The notes under the pieces were generated by a model. That model was not told where the DNA came from. It ran no database searches and was given only the letters and a program-made list of their open reading frames with translations. A program made the translations under genes and the position numbers. 62,903 nucleotides of DNA, taken from contig NZ_AUBB01000042.1 in the NCBI RefSeq assembly GCF_000429025.1, positions 1 through 62,903 of the forward strand. The letters run 5' to 3'. Shown in pieces: positions 17,721 through 25,371 of this stretch (position 1 is its first letter; each line of letters starts with the position of its first letter). This DNA is from Actinospineispora spinosispora DSM 44797 (GTDB taxonomy: Bacteria; Actinomycetota; Actinomycetes; Mycobacteriales; Pseudonocardiaceae).

Positions 17721-18548
17721 TCACTTGCGGGCACTCACAATCCATGCGCTGAGCCTCCCGCTGATCGGCCCCTGGCCGAAGCGATCTTCGATGGCCCGGG
17801 AAGCTGACTCGATGGCCTCGTCGACCTTTGAGCGATCGCGAGTTTCGATCTCGGTGAGAAGCGGCGTGCCACAACAGCACGCCACGGCGACGCTGCGCGC
17901 CGAGGCTGCATGACTGAGGGCCTGCACCGAGATGACCCGCAGTGACCGAGTGAACCCGGCGGCTCGCACGTCGTCCCGAATCGCATGGGGGTCGTGGTAG
18001 CCATGGGGAACCCTGTTGATGAAAGTCGGAGGATCAGCGGGGAATAGTGCGGCGACAGCGTCGCTGACCACGCCGACGAACTCGTTTTCTTCGATTCGGT
18101 CCCACGTGTTGAACAACAGGACGCCATCACGGCGCAGTACTCGCCGTGCCTCCGCGAGCGCGCGGACTCTGTCCCGCATGAACATGATCCCGAACTGGCA
18201 CACCACGACGTCGAATGACGAGTCAGGAAACGGCAATGCCATCGCATCGGCTGCCGCCCAGGTCACCGGTCGATCCGTACCCATGTCCTGGGCGCGCCTC
18301 AGCATGGAATCGCTGATATCGGTCGCGAACAGGGTTGCTGACGGGTCGAGTGTCTGGACCAGCCTGCGGGTGAGTACGCCTGTACCAGCCGCGGTCTCCA
18401 AAATGGCACCGCGGTAGCCGGCAATCCTTGAGGCGAGATCGTCGGCGTACGTAGCGAAGATCAACGGTACTAGATGCTGCTCGTAGAACTCAGGAATCGG
18501 ACCATCGAACGGTGTCGACTCTTCGGGTGTGTCAGCGTCGTGGCTCAT
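17721..18548 (-). CDS. Class I SAM-dependent methyltransferase
   Basis: A 275-residue protein with the Methyltransf_11/25 pattern: ETAAGTGVLTRRL (motif I), FATDISDSMLRRA (motif II), ALPFPDSSFDVVVCQFGIMF (motifs III and IV) and LRRDGVLLFNTW. It transfers a methyl group from S-adenosylmethionine to an unidentified small molecule. ATG 18548 has AAGGAGAAG about ten bases upstream. It is transcribed with the LAL regulator just downstream; a dedicated methyltransferase-regulator operon is unusual but gives no substrate clue. A run of Cys (VACCCGTP) near residue 220 is odd. Confidence 0.85.
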   Translation of the reverse strand: MSHDADTPEESTPFDGPIPEFYEQHLVPLIFATYADDLASRIAGYRGAILETAAGTGVLTRRLVQTLDPSATLFATDISDSMLRRAQDMGTDRPVTWAAADAMALPFPDSSFDVVVCQFGIMFMRDRVRALAEARRVLRRDGVLLFNTWDRIEENEFVGVVSDAVAALFPADPPTFINRVPHGYHDPHAIRDDVRAAGFTRSLRVISVQALSHAASARSVAVACCCGTPLLTEIETRDRSKVDEAIESASRAIEDRFGQGPISGRLSAWIVSARK

Positions 18549-18743
18549 ATTGCCCGATCTTCTCCTTCCGCTGAGGTCCTGGGTGTCGTGTGGCGGTCAG
18601 ATGAAACTGGACCAACGGCGGGCGTGCCACGTGTGTCGGTTTAGGTGGTGACACCAACCTTTGGGAAGGGGTCGATATCAGTTGGGAGCCGCTCGACACC
18701 GAGGGCGTGGCGCCGATCCTTGTGCCAAGGCCGCCCCGAGGCG

Positions 18744-19811
18744 TCACAGGTGGTTGCTGTTGAGCCAGGTGTTCATGCTGTCTTGGAACCTGCGGTACTC
18801 GCGGCTGAACGCGACCGCGTGTCCAGTTGCCGGAACTTCTTCGACGGTGACCTTCCGGCTCTGGGTGTAAGCCTTGGCCTGCAGCTGTGGATGAGGGAAG
18901 AACTTGTCGTTCGCGCCGCTGAGGACCAGTACCGGAACCTTGATTAGGCTATTACGGACGCCATCACCGGCTAGGGTTTGCGCCGCGTTGCGGGTACCCG
19001 CGCAGGCATCAATCGTGCGGTGTGAAACCAGGTAGTCGGCGACCTCCGGATCGGCGTTGTAGATGTGGTCGTCGGCGAACTGGCGTCCGTCGGCTTCTAG
19101 CCCGGCGTAGCCATGACGAGAGTCGGTGAGACAACGAACCTGCTGCTGCCCGCTACGTATCGCAAGTAACGGCATGGCGTTCAGCTCGCCGGCATCGAGC
19201 ACCCCCAGAGCATCAATGTCATGGAATCCGGCTGCCTCTTGTTCGGCGATGAATCCGCCGGCGGATTGGCCAACCAGACCGAGGCGATCGAAGTGTGGTG
19301 TGCGGGCACCGCGATAGTCACCGTTGCGTAGCTGCCCGATGATCTGATGTACGACTGATGCTTCGGTTCCGAAACAAATATCGTTGCCGTTGGGGGCTGT
19401 GCTGTCGCCGTAGCCGAGGCGATTGAAGGTGATCGAGATATGACCGCGGCGAGCCATCTGGTCGGCGTAGTTGTAGCTGTTGTTGCGCGGATAGCGCCAG
19501 AAGGATTCGTCGTAGCCGTCGCCGTGGGTATACACGGTGCCGTTGAGGCGGTGATTGTCCAACTCGTGGCGCGACCCGGTGATGTGGCCGCGCACGGTCT
19601 CGTGATGTTCGATCGGCAGCAGTGACGGGATCGCGCCACCGACGGCGCAGGGCAATCCGGACTGGTTGTCGGTCACGACCTCGAACGACACCGGAACAGA
19701 GACCACGTCGGATCCGGAATCGGCTTGGGCGGTGCCTACTACGGCGAGCACCAGGCTCGCCGCTGCGAGCACCGCGAGTCCACAGGACCACGCTGTTATC
19801 GGGAACCTCAT
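18744..19811 (-). CDS. Secreted alpha/beta hydrolase
   Basis: 355 residues with a Sec signal peptide (hydrophobic core to about residue 28, cleavage probably after AQA). The hydrolase fold has the nucleophile motif GQSAGG, a VLVLSGANDKFFP acid strand and GHAVAF with the likely histidine. Regions such as YTHGDGYDESFWRYP suggest an extracellular ester or lactone substrate, but I cannot name it. The start at 19811 follows a paired palindromic operator by 130 bases. A TetR gene is divergent, so substrate-induced control by that TetR is plausible. Confidence 0.8.
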   Translation of the reverse strand: MRFPITAWSCGLAVLAAASLVLAVVGTAQADSGSDVVSVPVSFEVVTDNQSGLPCAVGGAIPSLLPIEHHETVRGHITGSRHELDNHRLNGTVYTHGDGYDESFWRYPRNNSYNYADQMARRGHISITFNRLGYGDSTAPNGNDICFGTEASVVHQIIGQLRNGDYRGARTPHFDRLGLVGQSAGGFIAEQEAAGFHDIDALGVLDAGELNAMPLLAIRSGQQQVRCLTDSRHGYAGLEADGRQFADDHIYNADPEVADYLVSHRTIDACAGTRNAAQTLAGDGVRNSLIKVPVLVLSGANDKFFPHPQLQAKAYTQSRKVTVEEVPATGHAVAFSREYRRFQDSMNTWLNSNHL

Positions 19812-19941
19812 CGTCGGGGCCTTTCAGTGTGTTGTCCGATGAACACCGGGACGACCCGCGAGCGTCGCCCCCGCCATGGCCCTCAACTGGCGCTTGCGCC
19901 CGGAAGTTTCGGTCGAGCGCCGAGCTGCGCCCGAAGAGATG

Positions 19942-19995
19942 AATGGGTTGCACAACCCAGTATCGAGAGTGTAAATGGGTCGTGCAGCCCAGTAT
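19942..19995. promoter_or_regulatory. Two imperfect 22-bp palindromic repeats (candidate TetR operators)
   Basis: Two copies of a 22-base element at 19942-19963 and 19974-19995 match at 18 of 22 positions. Each is itself a palindrome centred on GGGTTG-CA-CAACCC (perfect in the first copy). Their starts are 32 bases apart, three helical turns, so two dimers would bind the same face. They lie between the secreted hydrolase and the divergent TetR gene. Confidence 0.65.
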
Positions 19996-20307
19996 TTCGC
20001 CTTGAGGGTATGGTGGAGGCTGCCCCGGCTTCAGCTCGCTGACCTGGTAACTAAGGCGCGGCGGCACGAACCGTCGGTGGATCCGACCGGCACCCGAGAC
20101 TGTCTTGCTGACTCGTCAATCGGATCGCCACCCGGTCGCGGGGCGGAGGCGGTAGCCGCCGGAGACGCTGGTGCACGGGTCCGCGACGCCGAGGGTCGGC
20201 CGATCACATCGCAACCGGTTGGCCTGTGCAGCCTTGTTCGGCCCGCCACACGGTGACGAGGAAGATGACCTCCGACTCCGCCAGACGGTCCGGAGTACGG
20301 TGACGCC

Positions 20308-20964
20308 ATGGCGGCGATCCAGCGATCCGAGACGCCTACGTGTAGGCCCTTGACCAGGCGTGGACTGGCGACCCGGAACCGGATCATCCAAGCGGCCGCG
20401 GAGTTGATCTACGAGCACGGGGTGCGGAGTACGACGAACGAGCAGATACGCGAGGCGGCCCGCGTCAGCGGCTCGCAGCTCAGCCACTACTTTCCAGAGA
20501 AAGAGAATTTGATTCGAGCTGTGATGGCGTGGCGGACCGATCAGATCATCGCGCTGTATCAAGGCCCGACGTTGGGTAGCCTGGATTCGTTCGCCGCGTT
20601 GCGTTCGTGGGTCGACTTCTACGTTCAACGGGTAGAAGTTCTTCGCGGTGGTTGCAGCTTCGGTTCACTGGCCAGCGAGATCATCAAGACGGACGCGGAG
20701 ATGCTCCCCGAGATCGCCGACGGCTTCGAACGCTGGGAAGGTGTCTTTCGCGACGGCCTGCAGTCGATGCGCGAACGAGGAGAACTACGATCCGACGCCG
20801 ATCCCGTCGCGCTGTCACGTTTTCTGATGGCTGCCTTCCAGGGCGGTATGCTACTCACTCTGGCTCATCGCGATATCTCGCCACTGCGAGACGCACTCAC
20901 GGCCGCTCTCAATTACGTGCAGTCATTCGCCGCGACGAATCGCCGAAGGCTGAAGTCTTCCTGA
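20308..20964 (+). CDS. TetR-family transcriptional regulator
   Basis: A 218-residue repressor with N-terminal helix-turn-helix: TRNRIIQAAAELIYEHGVRS, TTNEQIREAARVSGSQLSHYF, EKENLIRAVMAWR. The C-terminal part (RWSVDFY region through FGSLASEI and MLPEIADGFERWE) resembles the TetR_C subfamily of AcrR/YxaF-like proteins. ATG 20308 is accepted without a strong ribosome binding site. The twin palindromes about 310-370 bases upstream, next to the divergent hydrolase, are its likely target. Confidence 0.88.
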   Translation: MAAIQRSETPTCRPLTRRGLATRNRIIQAAAELIYEHGVRSTTNEQIREAARVSGSQLSHYFPEKENLIRAVMAWRTDQIIALYQGPTLGSLDSFAALRSWVDFYVQRVEVLRGGCSFGSLASEIIKTDAEMLPEIADGFERWEGVFRDGLQSMRERGELRSDADPVALSRFLMAAFQGGMLLTLAHRDISPLRDALTAALNYVQSFAATNRRRLKSS

Positions 20965-21109
20965 AGCCGACGACAATCAATGAAGGTCAGAGTCAGACGG
21001 ACGTCGCAGAACGTGTCCTGGCGGATCCGTCCGGCGGTCTTGTAGGGGCGCCTCGAACATTCCGCACGGCTTCGGTCCAGGTTACCTATTCGGAGTGGCT
21101 CGGGACTCT

Positions 21110-21622
21110 TCACGGCTCTGAAGTGCGGTCGGAGGCGGTCCAGCGGCCCGCGCGTTCGTACAGGTGTTTGAGATCCTCCAGATGCTGGCGCATGCTCCGT
21201 TCCGCGGCGTCGGCCTCGCCAGCGGAGATGTGTTCGGCGATCTCGCGGTGACACTCGTCGACCTTGTCCCACTCGCTGCCCTGTACCGCGCTGCGCTGCA
21301 GTCGCGTGCGCAGCACGTCGCTCACTGGCTGGCCCATCATGGTGAACATCAGGTTTCCTGTGGCCATCAGGATGGTGGTGTGGAAGTCGAGGTGGGGGAC
21401 GAACCCGCTGGGGTCACGGGGGTCCCGTGGGGCCGCGGCGGCGGCCAGCACCGCTTCCATGGTTTCGGCGTCGGCGCGTTCGGCGGCGAGTCGTGCCGCG
21501 GCGGGCTCGAGGAGCACTCGCGCCTCGAGTAGATCCTCGAGCCCGAGCTTCGGAGTCATGACCAGCACCCCCAGCGCGCCGCCGATGTCCTCGACGATGC
21601 GGTGTGACGACGAATGACCCCC
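21110..21622 (-). pseudogene. FadR-type regulator remnant: FCD domain without its DNA-binding domain
   Basis: The minus-strand reading from about 21622 contains a good FCD ligand-binding domain: SSHRIVEDIGGALGVL, LEDLLEARVLLEPAAARLAAERA, HLDFHTTILMATGNLMF, ECHREIAEHISAGEADAAERSMRQHL. The N-terminal winged helix that should precede it is missing. Upstream the same frame continues only as the antisense of a plus-strand fragment. The break is at about 21610-21625, so the regulator has lost its operator-recognition half. Confidence 0.7.
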
Positions 21623-21850
21623 GGCCGCTACCTCAACCAGCTGCGGGACTCCTGTGACTGGGTGCGCCCGACGGGCATGTCCGATGACGACTGGGCCCAG
21701 CTGCACGCCGGCGAGCCCGCCGAGCGGTTCAGTCAGTGGAGCGAGACCGACTTCCACCTCGACGAGCTGGACCGGGCCTACCTGGGCAGCTCGCGGATCT
21801 GGCAGCGGCACATTGACCTGCGGACCAAACGGCAGGGCAGCGGTCAACGC
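21614..21850 (+). pseudogene. Unidentified plus-strand coding fragment
   Basis: From 21614 about 78 residues have natural composition (QLRDSCDWVRPTGMSDDDWA, then FHLDELDRAYLGSSRIWQRH) and then dissolve into Arg/Gly/Ala repeats by 21850. I do not recognise the family. It starts exactly where the FCD homology on the other strand stops, so this looks like a recombination junction, with the piece left from an unrelated gene. Confidence 0.3.
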
Positions 21851-21920
21851 CAGGGTCGAGGTGCTCGGCGGCGAGCGGGGCGGGCTGCGCGAGGCGCAGC
21901 GCGCCGACCGGCGGCCGCAG

Positions 21921-21947
21921 TACGTTACAGTCAATCATTGTAACGTA
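21921..21947. promoter_or_regulatory. Perfect inverted repeat, 9-bp arms (operator of the GMC gene)
   Basis: The arms TACGTTACA and TGTAACGTA are exact reverse complements separated by nine bases, ending 30 bases before the GMC oxidoreductase start. The core is AT-rich against a GC-rich background, as expected for a promoter-overlapping operator of a TetR or FadR dimer. The adjacent FCD remnant may once have been the cognate regulator. Confidence 0.65.
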
Positions 21948-21977
21948 ACTGACGGCTTCGCCTCAGGAGAGGAAGCG

Positions 21978-23558
21978 ATGACCATCGCGTGTGAAGAGCT
22001 GTCGAGGAGCTACGACGTCATCGTGTGCGGGGCTGGGTCTTCGGGATCGGTTGTGGCGGCTCGGCTCTCGGCGCACCCGGACGTGCGGGTGCTGCTCCTC
22101 GAGGCAGGCCCGACGGACGACGCGGCGACTGTTGATGATCCGCTGCGTTGGCCCGAGAACCTGGGCTCTGAACGTGACTGGGGCTTCGCGGCCGAGCCAG
22201 ATCCGGCCCTCAATGGGCGCGCTTTGCCGTTGTCGATGGGCAAAGGGTTGGGTGGAGGGTCGAGCGTCAATGTGCTCGCCTGGGTCCGTGGGCACCGGAG
22301 TGACTGGGACTATCTGGCCACGGTGACCGGTGACCAGCGGTGGAGCTACGAGGCCGTGTTGCAGCTCTACCGGGAGCGGATCGAGGACTGGCACGGCGTC
22401 GCCGATCCGGGCTACCGAGGCGCGGGCGGGCCGATGTACGTCAGCCCGCCGCGCGATCCGCACCCGATCGCGCACGCCCTGTGCGCCGCCGCCACCAGCA
22501 TCGGTCTCGAGACCGTCGACAGCATTAACGGTGCGGCCGCGGAGAGAGCGGCGGGCGTGGCCGCGCTCACCGACACCATCATCCGCGACGGTCCCCGTCA
22601 GTCGGTGTATCGCGGCTACGTCACCCCTGTGCGGGATCGACCGAACCTGACCGTGCGGACCGCCGCCACGGTGGAACGACTAGTTGTGCGCGCCGGCCGG
22701 GTGACAGGCGTTGTCGTACGCATCGACGGTGTTGAGCGAGAGGTGCGGGCGAGCTACGAAGTGGTGGTTTCTCTCGGCGCGATAGCAACTCCGGCGTTGT
22801 TGATGCGCTCGGGCATTGGGGACGCCGATCTGCTCACCCGGCTCGGTGTCTCTGTGGTCGCCGATTTGCCTGCTGTTGGACGTAACTACCAAGACCACAT
22901 CGCGTTCAGCTGTGTCTGGGAGGCCGCCGTGCCCCTGCGGCCGCGCAACAACATCGGTGAGTCGATGTTCCTTGCCCGTAGCGACGACTCGCTGGATTCT
23001 CCTGACCTGCTCGGGTTTCTGCCGGAGGCACCCCTGACTACACCGGGGAATGCCACCCGGTTCGGTCTGCCCGAGCATGCATGGTCGATCTTCATCGGCC
23101 TGTCCCGGCCCGCGAGTCGGGGACGTATCGAGATCAGCGGCACCGCCGCCGCGGACCCGCCGCGCATCATGTCCGGCGCACTCGCGGACCCGGCCGACCT
23201 GCGGACCGCTCGCGCCGCCGTGAGGCTCGCCCGCGATATCGGTAACAGCGAGGCGCTACGGACTTTCCGCCGCCGCGAGGTCATGCCCGGGTCACTGGCG
23301 GGTGCCGGTCTCGATACTTTCCTCCGCGATGCCGCAAGCACCTTCTGGCATCAGAGCGGCACGGCGGCCATGGGCATCGACCCCGCCGTGTCCGTAGTCG
23401 ACCCGAGCCTCGCCGTGCATGGCGTGCAGGGTCTGCGAGTCGCGGACGCGTCCGTTCTTACTCGGATCACCACCGGCAACACCATGGCCCCATGCGTGGT
23501 CATCGGTGAGCGGGCGGCGCAGTCAGCCAACGATGCCCACGGATTCCGTCGCGGCTGA
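21978..23558 (+). CDS. GMC-family FAD-dependent oxidoreductase (choline dehydrogenase-like)
   Basis: 526 residues. The N-terminal FAD-binding fold is GAGSSGSVVAARLS followed by LLLEAGP. GMC signature 1 lies in GKGLGGGSSVN, signature 2 in GAIATPALLMRSGIG, and the C-terminal active-site region has FWHQSGTAAMG with the catalytic His and a second His/Asn position in ITTGNTMAP. These enzymes oxidise alcohols to aldehydes or ketones. ATG 21978 has AGGAGAGGAAG upstream. Its own palindromic operator lies at 21921-21947. The substrate is unknown; a second GMC gene lies 1.8 kb downstream. Confidence 0.9.
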   Translation: MTIACEELSRSYDVIVCGAGSSGSVVAARLSAHPDVRVLLLEAGPTDDAATVDDPLRWPENLGSERDWGFAAEPDPALNGRALPLSMGKGLGGGSSVNVLAWVRGHRSDWDYLATVTGDQRWSYEAVLQLYRERIEDWHGVADPGYRGAGGPMYVSPPRDPHPIAHALCAAATSIGLETVDSINGAAAERAAGVAALTDTIIRDGPRQSVYRGYVTPVRDRPNLTVRTAATVERLVVRAGRVTGVVVRIDGVEREVRASYEVVVSLGAIATPALLMRSGIGDADLLTRLGVSVVADLPAVGRNYQDHIAFSCVWEAAVPLRPRNNIGESMFLARSDDSLDSPDLLGFLPEAPLTTPGNATRFGLPEHAWSIFIGLSRPASRGRIEISGTAAADPPRIMSGALADPADLRTARAAVRLARDIGNSEALRTFRRREVMPGSLAGAGLDTFLRDAASTFWHQSGTAAMGIDPAVSVVDPSLAVHGVQGLRVADASVLTRITTGNTMAPCVVIGERAAQSANDAHGFRRG

Positions 23559-23663
23559 TCGCGACATCGACCGCTCGCTATAAAACTTGACTTCACGTCG
23601 ACATTCGATCGCGGTACTGACGAAAGCGCTGGATAGCGGTCTATTACTGGTGGAGGGCATTCG

Positions 23664-25076
23664 TTGAATCGGGTTTCGATCTTTGATCGGCTGGCCTCGC
23701 CGGCTCCCGCTGCCTGCGGTGGGGCGCGGATGGGGACCGCTGTCGTGCTCGGGGGCAGTATTGCGGGGTTGTTGGCCGCGCGGGTCCTGTGTGAGCATGC
23801 GCAGACGGTGGTCGTGGTGGAGCGCGACGACGTCGAGACCGGCGCCGCACGGCGTAGCGGTGTCCCGCAGAGCGGCCAGATTCACAACCTGCTTGCGGCG
23901 GGCAGGGTTCAGCTCGAACGTTGGTTCCCCGGATTCATGGCAGAGGCTGAGGCGGCCGGGGGAGTGTTGTCGGACCTCTCCCGGACCGCCCGTTACCAGA
24001 ATGACACTCGCCTTGTAGCCCTTCGCGGCCAACGCCAGCTGACCGCGAGTCGTGAGCTTCTCGAAGCCCTCATCCGGCGGCGTGCCTTGGCGGCGGGCCA
24101 GGTACGGATCGTGCTCGCCCGGGCGCGAGGCTTGGAGTTCGCCGGGTCGGCGGTCTGTGGTGTGCGAGTTGAGGACGCCGAGGGACGGTCCGAGACCATC
24201 GCGGCGGACCTGGTGGTCGACGCCATGGGGCGGCACAGTCAAACGGCCGGCTGGCTTGCCGCCGAGGGGTGGTGTCCACCTCGGGTGGAACGGGTGTACT
24301 CGGGCGTCAATTACGTGACCGGGGTCTTCTCACGTGCGTCAGGAGTTCCTGACCTGGGGTTGGCGTTGATCCGCTACAGCCAGGGCGCTGGGCCCGAAGA
24401 CCTCTACGCGGCCGCGGCCAGCGCGATTGAAGACAACCGCTGGATGGTGCTGCTCGCCGGTCTGGAGGACCACTGGCCAGGCCGCACGGAAGATGAGTTC
24501 CGCCGACTCTGCGCGTTACTGCCCGCGCCGTTCCCCGAGGCCGTCCAGGGAGAGATGGAGGCTCCGATTGCGACCTACCGGATGCGCGACAACCAACGCC
24601 GCCGCTATGACGAGCTCGCTCACCTTCCAGCGCGGCTTGTGGCCGTCGGTGACGCGGTCGCCTCCTTCAACCCGACCTGGGGCCAGGGCATCTCCTCAGC
24701 CGCGCTGCATGCATCCACGTTGTCGTACTGGTTGTGTGATCAGCCCGATCTGGGACGCATGCCAGTCGAGTTCTTCGCCCTACAGCGTGTCGTCGTCGAT
24801 GCGGCGTGGGAGATGTCGGCGGGCGCTGACCTCGAACGGACTGCTCCCTCGGGCCCCGGCACCGTCTGGGCTCGTATGCGCCGATGGTTACGCTCACAAA
24901 TCATGCTCGCGGCGATAGACGACCCTGGCGTCGCCCGTCGGGTCGGCGCCGTCACCGCCATGATGGCGCACCCCGACACGCTCAACGAACCCAGCCTCGC
25001 GCTGCGTGCGGTGCTCGTAAACCATCGCCCAGGTGCGGGCCGCCCAGATGCGAGCGCACGCGTGCCTCGGCGGTAG
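23664..25076 (+). CDS. FAD-dependent oxidoreductase (monooxygenase-like flavoprotein)
   Basis: A 470-residue flavoprotein with GTAVVLGGSIAGLLAARVL as the dinucleotide-binding start, then VVERDD, a QSGQIHNLL segment and the FAD-binding DG/GD region LVAVGDAVASFNPTWGQGIS. This pattern is shared with geranylgeranyl-reductase-like and phenol-hydroxylase-like flavoproteins of actinomycetes, many of unknown function. TTG 23664 has GGAGGG six bases upstream. ATG 23730 (MGTAVV) would also give a whole domain. It lies between two GMC oxidoreductases, all on the same strand, suggesting a shared pathway of alcohol or sterol-like oxidation. Confidence 0.8.
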   Translation: MNRVSIFDRLASPAPAACGGARMGTAVVLGGSIAGLLAARVLCEHAQTVVVVERDDVETGAARRSGVPQSGQIHNLLAAGRVQLERWFPGFMAEAEAAGGVLSDLSRTARYQNDTRLVALRGQRQLTASRELLEALIRRRALAAGQVRIVLARARGLEFAGSAVCGVRVEDAEGRSETIAADLVVDAMGRHSQTAGWLAAEGWCPPRVERVYSGVNYVTGVFSRASGVPDLGLALIRYSQGAGPEDLYAAAASAIEDNRWMVLLAGLEDHWPGRTEDEFRRLCALLPAPFPEAVQGEMEAPIATYRMRDNQRRRYDELAHLPARLVAVGDAVASFNPTWGQGISSAALHASTLSYWLCDQPDLGRMPVEFFALQRVVVDAAWEMSAGADLERTAPSGPGTVWARMRRWLRSQIMLAAIDDPGVARRVGAVTAMMAHPDTLNEPSLALRAVLVNHRPGAGRPDASARVPRR

Positions 25077-25221
25077 ACGATCTGCCAGCGGTCGGCGTTG
25101 GTTCGTTCCCAGATGCTGCACCGGCGCTTGATGCAGCCGTCGAACTCGAGCAGGTAGATCAGCAGACAGGCGTTGGTGGTCTTTTGTGGGCCAGTGGAAA
25201 CCTGGCCGAAGGAGGTGTGGT

Positions 25222-25371
25222 GTGGGTAGCGGTAGATTCGCCGGGCATGGCGTTCTGGTCACCGGTGGTGGTGAGGAGATCGGAGCGGCGACGGCCACGT
25301 TCGTCACCGGAGCGCAGATCATGGGCGACGGCGGCACCAGCGGGAACCGCCGTGTCGAGCAGGATCGGTGA
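25222..25371 (+). pseudogene. Short-chain dehydrogenase remnant: first and last segments fused
   Basis: With GGAGG at 25211-25215, a GTG at 25222 opens a 49-residue reading: SGRFAGHGVLVTGGGEEIGAA (the SDR cofactor-binding start), running straight into TFVTGAQIMGDGGTSGNR (the SDR C-terminal strand). About 200 residues with the catalytic Tyr-x-x-x-Lys are missing, and the reading frame is preserved. The stop overlaps the next gene start as GTGATG, so the peptide may still be translated and serve only to couple translation of the GMC gene. Confidence 0.7.
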
